A DNA stretch of 29,867 bases from Dehalococcoidia bacterium. Its GTDB lineage: Bacteria > Chloroflexota > Dehalococcoidia > GIF9 > AB-539-J10. Below the pieces are notes generated by a model that saw only the letters and a list, made by a program, of their open reading frames with translations, did no database searches and was not told where the DNA came from. Positions 23,760 through 29,805 of this stretch are shown here, in pieces (within the stretch, counting starts at the first letter, position 1; every line of letters starts with the position of its first letter). The DNA lies in NCBI GenBank assembly GCA_030606385.1, contig JAUWGN010000001.1:1-29867 (forward strand), written 5' to 3'. The translations under genes were made by a program, and so were the position numbers.

Positions 23760-23900
23760 CTTAGAAGGACCGCAAGGGCGCGAACCAAGGCGGCCAACAT
23801 GAGGTCGTTGAGCCCTCAGATTATCGGAGCCGTTGGAGCGGCTCTTTTCGCTACTGACAAAGCCAGAAAGCTCCGCAGCCTCATGGGTGACTTTCCCTGA
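23760..23900 (+). pseudogene. C-terminal remnant resembling a 2-hydroxyacyl-CoA dehydratase activator (BadF/HgdC-type)
   Basis: An open frame of 46 codons after a stop at 23757 ends with SPQIIGAVGAALFATDKARK (23811-23870), then RSLMGDFP and a TGA. The PQIIGAxGAALxA string is the usual C-terminal signature of the BcrAD/BadFG ATPase family that activates 2-hydroxyacyl-CoA dehydratases and benzoyl-CoA reductases. Nothing upstream in any frame gives the ATPase core, and a G7 run at 23725-23731 may mark decay. A 33-codon ORF starting at 23799 is the only start in frame, and it has no SD. Confidence 0.45.
23827..23848 (+). terminator. Terminator-like hairpin before rplY
   Basis: GAGCCG-TTGGAG-CGGCTC-TTTT forms a 6-bp GC-rich stem with a T4 tail. 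The same bases encode GAVGAALF of the decayed gene above, so it may be coding bias rather than a selected terminator. Confidence 0.35.
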
Positions 23901-24000
23901 GTATTATAGGCGAGTCCCGTCATTGTGACGGCATCAAGACTACCTACGATGGGTGGAAGTATGTTTTAATGTATAGAAGTATCAACTTTGAAGGAGCGAT
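23882..24000 (+). repeat. 119-bp repeat, copy 2: the rplY leader
   Basis: Directly upstream of rplY; it supplies its AAGGAG (23991-23996, 7 bases before the ATG). It contains a perfect hairpin CCGTCA-TTG-TGACGG (23917-23931). Because copy 2 serves a ribosomal gene, it is probably the original and 22576-22694 the duplicate. Confidence 0.85.
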
Positions 24001-24003
24001 TGG

Positions 24004-24639
24004 ATGGACCAGATAGAGTTAGATGTTACTAAGCGGGAGATTCTGGGTAAGAAAGTGAGGTTTTTGCGTCGGCAGGGGATTACCCCGGTGCATCTTTTTG
24101 GGCATGGTATCGAATCACAGGCATTGCAATGTGATACTGCCAGGCTTCAGCAGGTGTTAGCTGAGGCAGGGAAGACGAAGCTAATCAATTTCAAGATCGA
24201 TGGTGAAAAGAAGGCGAGGTCCGTTATAGTTCGTGAAGTTGAGATAGAGCTGCCAAGACGTGGATTGGTGCATGTAGATTTTTATCAGGTAAGAAAGGCG
24301 GAAGAAGTGAAGGTAGAAGTTCCTGTTGTTTTAGTTGGGGAAGCGCCAGCGTTGAAGTTAAGGGAGAATACGCTACTGCAAGAGCTCGACACCTTGAGCG
24401 TTGAGTGCCTTCCGGCCAATATTCCTGCGAGTGTAGAACTAGACATCAGTTCCCTCACCGAGTCAGAGCAAGTGCTGCGGGTGAAGGATATTGAGCTGGA
24501 GAAGGGGGTTACCGTTCTTAATGACCCGGAAGTGGTAGTGGCGAAGATTAGTGCGCGACGTGTAGAGGAGGTAGTAGAAGAAGCGGTTGAAGCTCCCGAA
24601 GAAGCCCCGCCACCTGAAGAGGAGTCCAGGGAGGAATAA
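24004..24639 (+). CDS. rplY: 50S ribosomal protein L25/general stress protein Ctc
   Basis: 211 aa, long (Ctc/TL5) form. The N-terminal L25 domain, about residues 1-90, binds 5S rRNA (KREILGKKVRFLRRQGITP, VHLFGHGIESQAL, LPRRGLVHVDFYQV). A beta domain follows (about 95-180, ending in VTVLNDPEVVVAKI) and then a Glu-rich tail (EEAVEAPEEAPPPEEE). The ATG at 24004 has AAGGAG seven bases upstream, inside the duplicated leader. The TAA overlaps the ATG of the flavoprotein gene by one base, an unusual pairing. Confidence 0.95.
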   Translation: MDQIELDVTKREILGKKVRFLRRQGITPVHLFGHGIESQALQCDTARLQQVLAEAGKTKLINFKIDGEKKARSVIVREVEIELPRRGLVHVDFYQVRKAEEVKVEVPVVLVGEAPALKLRENTLLQELDTLSVECLPANIPASVELDISSLTESEQVLRVKDIELEKGVTVLNDPEVVVAKISARRVEEVVEEAVEAPEEAPPPEEESREE

Positions 24640-25724
24640 TGATAAAGACGAAGCTCTGTGAGTTATTGGGGATAGAATATCCCATAATACAAGCAGGCAT
24701 GGGACCATTTCAAACGCAGAAACTGGCTGAAGCAGTGGCAAATGCTGGGGCACTCGGGATTATCAGCACCAGTGGCATCATTTTCGGTAGTTTAGGAATA
24801 GATTTAGGTCCCCTGACGGCAGGAAAGGGTGGCTCATACGATACGGTAACAAAGTACATCCGCGAGGTAGGTAAAGGCACAAGAAAAAAGGGAGCAACCT
24901 TTGGAATAAACGTTATGGTATCGGCTGAGCTTGGCGCGCCGGCAATGGAGTTTGTCCGAGCGGCAGTCAATGCGCGGGACGAGGACCCCGATATAAGGGA
25001 AGGACTCAAAGTGATAATCACTTCAGCGGGCGACCCTTTGCCCTGGACCGATGTGATAAAGTCAAGCGGGCTCAAATGGTTTCACGTTGTTCCTTCAGTT
25101 CGTCACGCCAAAAGGGCTGAAAAAGCTGGGGTAGATGCGGTAATCGCTTCAGGGCATGAGGGTGGAGGGCACGTAGCCTGGGAGCCAGTTCATACAATGG
25201 CTATTCTTCCTTCAGTGGTCAACGCCGTGGATGTGCCTGTGATTGGGGCCGGTGGATTTTGTGATGGAGCAACGCTCGCCGCAGCTCTTGCTTTAGGAGC
25301 CGTAGGGATTCAGATGGGTACCAGATTCATTGGTACAAAAGAGGCCGATACCTGTTTTGGGGACATATGGAAGAATCGGCTTTTGAAAACCGATGATCGA
25401 AGCACAATAGTAGCGAGAGGCTTTGTTGGTCCTTTAAGGTATCTGAGAAATGAAGCATCTGTTCAACTTGCCAAACTCACGGTTGAGAAAGTTCCCGATT
25501 TGTTTGTGGGTCACCCTGATATAACCCTGGACCAGGCTCTTCTTGCCACGGAACTGGAAGGACATAAGGCTCTGGCAGGACAGAATGATGAGAAGGCACT
25601 TTTTTACGGAGGAGAAGTGGCAGGAAGAATACAGGATATTCCAAGTGTGAAGGAACTTATAGAAAGAATGGTGGAGGAGGCGGAGGATATAATAAAAGAG
25701 TTACCCGGGAAGGTTATCGTTTAA
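24639..25724 (+). CDS. Nitronate monooxygenase/FabK-like FMN protein
   Basis: 361-aa FMN-dependent TIM-barrel of the 2-nitropropane dioxygenase family. Landmarks are YPIIQAGMGP near the N-terminus, TFGINVMVS (about 87-95), the phosphate/active-site loop ASGHEGGGHVAWEP (family GxEAGGH), VIGAGGFCDGATLAAALALG and GIQMGTRFIGTKEA. The family includes nitronate monooxygenases and the enoyl-ACP reductase FabK. Full FabK hallmarks were not identified, so the physiological substrate is open. GGAGG within the end of rplY and the TAATG overlap make translation coupled to L25. Confidence 0.85.
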   Translation: MIKTKLCELLGIEYPIIQAGMGPFQTQKLAEAVANAGALGIISTSGIIFGSLGIDLGPLTAGKGGSYDTVTKYIREVGKGTRKKGATFGINVMVSAELGAPAMEFVRAAVNARDEDPDIREGLKVIITSAGDPLPWTDVIKSSGLKWFHVVPSVRHAKRAEKAGVDAVIASGHEGGGHVAWEPVHTMAILPSVVNAVDVPVIGAGGFCDGATLAAALALGAVGIQMGTRFIGTKEADTCFGDIWKNRLLKTDDRSTIVARGFVGPLRYLRNEASVQLAKLTVEKVPDLFVGHPDITLDQALLATELEGHKALAGQNDEKALFYGGEVAGRIQDIPSVKELIERMVEEAEDIIKELPGKVIV

Positions 25725-25740
25725 CGGGTTACTGGCTCCG

Positions 25741-25759
25741 CAGGATGCAAAGCGTCCTG
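25741..25759 (+). terminator. Hairpin after the flavoprotein gene
   Basis: CAGGATGC-AAA-GCGTCCTG, an 8-bp stem with one G-T pair, 17 bases after the stop, flanked by CTCC/GGAG. No T-tract, so intrinsic termination is doubtful; a 3'-end stabilising hairpin is possible. Confidence 0.4.
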
Positions 25760-25839
25760 GAGAGGCTGCAAAGCTGACAGATGGGCCGATGGGAAGTAAA
25801 ATTAGCGTGTTCAGCCTATCAAGATAAGGAGGAACAACC

Positions 25840-27273
25840 ATGGCGAAATTGGACGACTTAGCTTTTCTCGATGCTACTGCCCAGGCTGAGCTGGTGCGGC
25901 GAAAGGAGGTAAAGCCGGTTGAACTCGTGGACGCCGCCATCGAGCGGATCAAGCGGCTGAATCCCACCCTTAATGCAGTGGTCACGCCAATGTATGAACA
26001 GGCGCGCACGGCGGCCAGTGGTGAACTGCCCCAAGGGCCCTTTACCGGCGTGCCCTTCCTGCTCAAGGACCTGTTGGCCTCTTACGCTGGGGTGCGGATG
26101 ACCTTGGGGGCGACCTTTTTGCATGACTTCGTGCCCGACCACGACAGTGAACTGGTCACACGGCTGAAGCGCGCCGGGCTGATTATCATCGGTAAGACCA
26201 ACACACCGGAGTTCGGCCTCATGCCGACCACCGAGCCCCGTCTGTTTGGTTCCAGCCACAACCCCTGGGACGTAAGCCGGACAACGGGCGGCTCCAGCGG
26301 GGGCTCGGCCGCCGCTGTGGCCGCTGGCCTGGTTCCCATGGCACACGGCAACGACGGCGGCGGGTCAATCCGCATTCCGGCCTCCTGTTGTGGGCTCTTC
26401 GGCCTCAAGCCCACCCGAGCGCGCAATCCGCTCGGCCCTGATTATGGCGACATCTTTAGTGGACTGGTGGTTGAGCACGCCCTCACCCGCTCGGTGAGGG
26501 ACAGTGCCGCCCTGCTTGATGCCACGTCGGGGCCCGACGTGGGCGACCCATACTGGGTACCACCCCCGGTGCGCCCCTTTCTACAGGAGGTAGGCGCCGA
26601 CCCCGGGCGGCTCCGCATTGCTTTTACCACCACAGCGGTCACCGGTGTCCCGGTGCACAGCGACTGCGTCAGCGCGGTGCGTGATGCAGCGCAGTTGTGC
26701 ACCGACCTCGGCCATGAGGTAGTAGAGGCAGCCCCGGAAGTGCCTGGTGACTTGGTGGCCCAGATGTTCGTGACCTTGTGGTCGGCGGGGTGTGCCTGGA
26801 CCATAGACGGCATGGCCTTTCTAACCGGCCGGGCCGCTACCCCGGACCAGTTCGAACCGCTCACTTGGGCTCTATGTGAAATGGGGCGACAGCAAAGCGC
26901 ATCGGACTATCTGCTCGCCGTGGCGATGCTCCAGAGGGTGTCCCGTGACATCGGGCATTCCTTCGACAATTACGATGTGTGGCTCACCCCGACCCTCAGC
27001 GAGCCACCTGTGCCCCTCGGCACCTTCGACTCTCCGCCGGAGAACTCCTTGCAGGGGCTGACCCGTGCGGCGGAGTTCATACCCTTCACGCCGATCTGCA
27101 ACGTGACCGGGCAGCCCGCCATGTCGCTGCCGCTATTCTGGAATGCCGATGGCCTGCCAGTGGGCACCCACTTCATCGGGCGCTTCGGCGACGAGGCAAC
27201 TCTCTTCCGCCTTGCAGCGCAGCTTGAGGCAGCTCGGCCATGGGCCAGCCGCCATCCGCCAGTATCAGCCTGA
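25840..27273 (+). CDS. Amidase signature enzyme (GatA-like amidase)
   Basis: 477-aa amidase-signature serine hydrolase. The Ser-cisSer-Lys triad is K76 (FLLKDLLA), S152 (TTGGSSGGSAAA) and S176 (NDGGGSIRIPASCCGLFGLK). The C-terminal GQPAMSLPLFWNADGLPVGT is also typical. GatA of the tRNA amidotransferase is unlikely without gatB or gatC alongside, so a carboxylic-amide hydrolase of unknown substrate is preferred. Codon use is visibly richer in GC, with third-position G or C dominating, than in either neighbour, and the composition changes sharply near 25850 and 27290. This suggests acquisition from a high-GC donor. The SD AAGGAGGAACAACC precedes the ATG. Confidence 0.9.
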   Translation: MAKLDDLAFLDATAQAELVRRKEVKPVELVDAAIERIKRLNPTLNAVVTPMYEQARTAASGELPQGPFTGVPFLLKDLLASYAGVRMTLGATFLHDFVPDHDSELVTRLKRAGLIIIGKTNTPEFGLMPTTEPRLFGSSHNPWDVSRTTGGSSGGSAAAVAAGLVPMAHGNDGGGSIRIPASCCGLFGLKPTRARNPLGPDYGDIFSGLVVEHALTRSVRDSAALLDATSGPDVGDPYWVPPPVRPFLQEVGADPGRLRIAFTTTAVTGVPVHSDCVSAVRDAAQLCTDLGHEVVEAAPEVPGDLVAQMFVTLWSAGCAWTIDGMAFLTGRAATPDQFEPLTWALCEMGRQQSASDYLLAVAMLQRVSRDIGHSFDNYDVWLTPTLSEPPVPLGTFDSPPENSLQGLTRAAEFIPFTPICNVTGQPAMSLPLFWNADGLPVGTHFIGRFGDEATLFRLAAQLEAARPWASRHPPVSA

Positions 27274-27280
27274 GCGACCT

Positions 27281-27397
27281 ATGCCGGGTGCGCTTAATTG
27301 CTACGAGGATTGCATCCTCTTTGCCGCGGGAGTTTACGCTCTGGTATTGCTGGTTAGAAACTGGGAAACCATTGGAGGGAGACAAAGAGATGGGTAA
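27281..27397 (+). CDS. Possible 38-aa small membrane protein
   Basis: ATG at 27281, eight bases after the amidase stop; it reads through one hydrophobic stretch (CILFAAGVYALVLLV) and a basic C-terminus (RQRDG), and its stop overlaps the next gene's start by 8 bp. No convincing SD. The composition has already dropped to the local average. It may be chance. Confidence 0.28.
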   Translation: MPGALNCYEDCILFAAGVYALVLLVRNWETIGGRQRDG

Positions 27398-27908
27398 TCT
27401 GTTATCTCAGAAATGGAGAAATATCCTCTGGAGCACGCTTATGACTATCCTGTGTATTGTCTGTTTTCCGTTTAATCCTCTCATCCTGACAGGTGTTATA
27501 GAAGTAGAATCATACCCGGCATTATTCATCATCGGTTGGGTGGTATGGGCATTCGGTATGGTGCTGGTTATGGCTCCCATAGTCGTTTTCCCACGACGTG
27601 GTGGGGTTCCCAAAGGTAAATCATTTGTAAATACTACCCGTCTCGTTGATACAGGGATATATGCAATCGTTAGGCATCCGCAATACACAGGTGGAATCTA
27701 CGCAATTTTCCTAACCACCTTTTTATGGTATCCGCACTGGCTATTCGGGGTGCTCGGGGTGGTAGGCACTGCAGTCGTTTATATGAGTTGTAGAGAGGAA
27801 GACCAACGCCTAATCGAGAAGTTCGGTGATAATTATAGAGCCTATATGAAAAGGGTGCCTAGAATGAATTTCGTTTTGGGACTTATGAGGCTAGTACACC
27901 AGAAGTGA
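27390..27908 (+). CDS. Isoprenylcysteine carboxyl methyltransferase-like membrane protein
   Basis: 172 aa with four or five membrane segments and the C-terminal ICMT/PEMT motif: GIYAIVRHPQYTGGIYAIFL (about 91-110), then REEDQRLIEKFGDNYRAYMK (about 134-153). In this fold the RHPxY and EE...Y elements bind SAM at the membrane face. Bacterial members methylate diverse lipids or small molecules, so the substrate is unassigned. I choose the ATG at 27390 because GGAGG lies 11 bases upstream and the protein then starts just before the first helix; the frame is open further upstream, but only as a shadow of the amidase. Confidence 0.82.
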   Translation: MGNLLSQKWRNILWSTLMTILCIVCFPFNPLILTGVIEVESYPALFIIGWVVWAFGMVLVMAPIVVFPRRGGVPKGKSFVNTTRLVDTGIYAIVRHPQYTGGIYAIFLTTFLWYPHWLFGVLGVVGTAVVYMSCREEDQRLIEKFGDNYRAYMKRVPRMNFVLGLMRLVHQK

Positions 27909-28107
27909 AATCAGCAATTGTAAGTAAAAGCTTATTTAATATCTACCTGAGCTAAGATCACTGCACATTTTAGCGGGTTGTTCAATGTCACCTGGTACCT
28001 ATCCCCCCAAAGCTGCGCACATTGATCTAGTTCAGATAGATAGGTGACACTTCGAAGTATGGAGTTACCTCTCATCTTGGGTTTGAACAAGCTCTGGCAG
28101 TCCGTTG

Positions 28108-28162
28108 TGTCATTGCGAGGCACGGGGTTCCTCGTTTTACTCGAAACAGTCTCCGCAATCTC
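28108..28162 (+). repeat. GTCATTGCGAG-type dispersed repeat, intergenic copy
   Basis: Starts TGTCATTGCGAGG and ends CCGCAATCTC, so its ends read CATTGCG and CGCAAT as an inverted repeat. It is followed three bases later by the GTAGTTGCC repeat. Confidence 0.6.
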
Positions 28163-28164
28163 AA

Positions 28165-28224
28165 GTTTAAAAATGTAGTTGCCCAATTTATTGGGCAATT
28201 GTGCCTGATGAATCAGGCAACTAC
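28165..28224. repeat. Palindromic intergenic repeat (GTAGTTGCC family), copy 2
   Basis: Same 60-bp unit as 18271-18330, including the GTTTAAAAA lead-in; three differences, one in the lead-in and two in the linker between its two hairpins. Confidence 0.8.
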
Positions 28225-28309
28225 AAAATCCGGAGCTAGGTCATTTGGATTTTGGTCATTTGATATTGTTTAGTATTTCGGATTTAGGGTTTAGAATTTC
28301 GTTTTTCTG

Positions 28310-28367
28310 GGATTGCCACGCCTTGGCCCCTTCGCTGCGCTCGGGGTTTCAGCTCACCGCAATGACG
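28310..28367 (-). repeat. GTCATTGCG-type dispersed repeat, inverted copy
   Basis: On the minus strand it begins CGTCATTGCGGTGAGC and ends GGCAATCC, with an internal CCCCGAGCGCAGCGAAGGGG hairpin. Confidence 0.6.
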
Positions 28368-28417
28368 AAGAAGGAAGTTAATGTCTCACTAATCGTATGA
28401 ACGAGTACACCTGGTAG

Positions 28418-28468
28418 TCGCTTGCTCCCTGGTAGGCTTCGAACTACCGGGTAGCGAGAGACAAGCGA
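28418..28468 (-). terminator. Long hairpin immediately downstream of the DUF3795 gene
   Basis: Outer arms TCGCTTG/CAAGCGA enclose inner arms GCTCCCTGGTAG/CTACCGGGTAGC around a GCTTCGAA loop, with one mismatch and one G-T pair in the inner stem. It starts 8 bases after the DUF3795 stop. It has no T-tract but is stable enough to shape the transcript end. Confidence 0.45.
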
Positions 28469-28475
28469 AGTCTGT

Positions 28476-28751
28476 TTACTTTTTCAGCACCGCTTTGAAC
28501 ATATCGAGGAGCTTCTTGCTGTAAGGGAACTCCGCCTGATAAAGGACATCACAGGGAAACTTTTCACATCTAAGGCAATAATCCACCTTGCTCTTTATGG
28601 CACACTCAAGCACTGGGCAGGAAAACCCCATTTTCTTCAGCCACTCGACCATTGCCGGAGCCTTGGCATCGGTCCCGGCAACACAGCCCGGGCAGATTCC
28701 CTTTTCCCGGATGCTACAGACCTCGCACGCCATACCACATGCTGCTGGCAT
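28476..28751 (-). CDS. DUF3795 Cys-rich protein
   Basis: 91 aa with the DUF3795 pattern: ACGMACEVCSIREKGICPGC (Cys 5, 9, 12, 20, 23), CPVLECAIKSKVDYCLRCEKFPC further on, and a C-terminal YSKKLLDMFK. Ten or so cysteines suggest metal or Fe-S binding; the function is unknown. AAGGAGG lies nine bases before the ATG. It is the last minus-strand gene of this end of the window, downstream of the lipoprotein unit. Confidence 0.85.
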   Translation of the reverse strand: MPAACGMACEVCSIREKGICPGCVAGTDAKAPAMVEWLKKMGFSCPVLECAIKSKVDYCLRCEKFPCDVLYQAEFPYSKKLLDMFKAVLKK

Positions 28752-28797
28752 TGTCTTTTACCTCCTTCTTAACGTATCTAAAATCCACCTATCTAGC

Positions 28798-28905
28798 CTA
28801 CTCATCAGGCAAAGGTGGAGTTCGCCAAGTAATGGTGATTGTAGCACTTGCAGAATGGGGATTGTCCGTTTCACCTACAGTGTCATCGCTATTCGAATTG
28901 CTCAT
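28798..28905 (-). CDS. Possible 35-aa peptide ending in WRTPPLPDE
   Basis: The ATG lies inside the end of the lipoprotein gene (17-bp overlap). The peptide is Ser/Thr/Asp-rich, then ATITITWRTPPLPDE and stop. The last 33 bp are repeated at 29652-29684, where they also read RTPPLPNE. No good SD. It could be a remnant of a duplicated C-terminus rather than a gene. Confidence 0.3.
   Translation of the reverse strand: MSNSNSDDTVGETDNPHSASATITITWRTPPLPDE
28801..28833. repeat. 33-bp direct repeat flanking the lipoprotein gene, copy 1
   Basis: CTCATCAGGCAAAGGTGGAG followed by TTCGCCAAGTAAT; 30 of 33 bases match 29652-29684. Confidence 0.75.
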
Positions 28906-29608
28906 ACCATTCTTCATACAACTGCTCCCACTTTGATTCCGAGTATGCTCCACCAAGCTGTTGCATCATCCAGGGACCCAATATATCGTCATAGTAAGTA
29001 TATCCCCAATCTGGTGTTGTATTGAGTTTATAAACTTCATAAGAAATATCAGCTTCTTCGGTTACATTGGAGTTAATAAAACGAATAGTGTATTTCGAAT
29101 CCACGCTGGTGCTATTTCGCAGTCCTTCTGCAAATAATCTTATGGCAACACTATATATGGTATCTTCACCCATCTCAGTTTCTTTCGGCACTGGTTGCCC
29201 ATAAAGTATTCTACCGGTAACGGGGTTGAAGTGGGGGTTTACTAGAGATTCCAAAGTAGGCTTATCGTAACTATATTCAGAGTATCTCTGGACTACTTCA
29301 AAATGAACCGCGCCAGGTTCTTCGAGATAAAAAAATAGTCTTATATCCCTGGATTCCACGACGATATCAAGCCACTGACGATTCTGTACAAGCAAGCTGT
29401 CAGTTTCTAACTCGCTATCTGAACTGCCAGATTTCCCAAGATGGACTTCACCAGACATATTAGGTGGATAGCTTTGTGGGGACGGAGGGGAATGCCATAT
29501 AGATAGCACGTCCTCTGGTGCTGCTGGTGCTGATGTTGGTTGTGTGGTGCCACAACCTGTCGCTATAACTGTCAAAGCCAATATAATAGAAACAAGCACT
29601 CGTGACAT
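28889..29608 (-). CDS. Predicted lipoprotein of unknown function
   Basis: 239 aa. A signal peptide (MSRVLVSIILALTVIATGC) ends in a lipobox with the lipidated Cys at residue 19, followed by a Ser/Pro/Thr-rich linker. The body is probably a beta-rich extracellular domain with WLDIVVESRDIRLFFYLEEPG and YSVAIRLFAEGLRN; the C-terminus is Trp/Tyr/Glu-rich (WEQLYEEWYEQFE). I do not recognise the domain. An AAAGGAGG SD precedes the ATG by 6 bases. The ORF upstream ends two bases before this start, suggesting coupling. Confidence 0.75.
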   Translation of the reverse strand: MSRVLVSIILALTVIATGCGTTQPTSAPAAPEDVLSIWHSPPSPQSYPPNMSGEVHLGKSGSSDSELETDSLLVQNRQWLDIVVESRDIRLFFYLEEPGAVHFEVVQRYSEYSYDKPTLESLVNPHFNPVTGRILYGQPVPKETEMGEDTIYSVAIRLFAEGLRNSTSVDSKYTIRFINSNVTEEADISYEVYKLNTTPDWGYTYYDDILGPWMMQQLGGAYSESKWEQLYEEWYEQFE

Positions 29609-29609
29609 C

Positions 29610-29720
29610 TCACCCCTCCTTTTCCATCTTTTCTAAACTCTGGGTGGGCTGCTCATTAGGCAAAGGTGGAGTTCGCATAGTAATCATCAGTTCGAATTGT
29701 TTCTTATCCCAATTATACCT
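29610..29720 (-). pseudogene. C-terminal scrap ending in RTPPLPNE, upstream of the lipoprotein gene
   Basis: After a TGA (29723-29721) the frame reads RYNWDKKQFELMITMRTPPL and PNEQPTQSLEKMEKEG and stops at 29610. The only ATG (29687) lacks an SD. KQFEL resembles the lipoprotein's own EQFE terminus, and the tail is shared with 28801-28833, so this may be the end of a decayed paralogue. Its last codons contain the lipoprotein SD. A TATAAT on the same strand (29717-29712) could drive the lipoprotein gene. Confidence 0.4.
29652..29684. repeat. 33-bp direct repeat flanking the lipoprotein gene, copy 2
   Basis: CTCATTAGGCAAAGGTGGAG followed by TTCGCATAGTAAT; partner of 28801-28833. Confidence 0.75.
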
Positions 29721-29805
29721 TCAACCAAACTCACACGGCTCTGGCACGTCCCTCGTAGGATTAGCGAGGCCAAAGACAAAGGGCATTGTGTTAGATACAG
29801 CAAGA

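Larger units (their letters stand above)
27909..28475. other. 567-bp gene-free region filled with repeats
   Basis: I find no supported gene. Contents in order: an 8-bp inverted repeat TGTCACCT/AGGTGACA (27986-27993/28042-28049) with a 48-bp spacer; a GTCATTGCGAG-type repeat; the GTAGTTGCC palindrome; an AT-rich stretch of repeated GGATTT/TTTAG words (28240-28300); an inverted GTCATTGCG-type repeat; and a long hairpin next to the DUF3795 stop. The region separates convergent genes. Confidence 0.7.

Noticed and set aside
27143..27280. Upstream extension of the 38-aa ORF into the amidase region
   Set aside because: This part is a frame shadow of the strongly coding, GC-rich amidase gene.
28431..28454. 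tRNA-like sequence (GGCTTCGAACTACCGGG)
   Set aside because: TTCGAA with pairing arms recalls a T-arm, but no acceptor, D or anticodon arms fit. It is the loop of a simple long hairpin.
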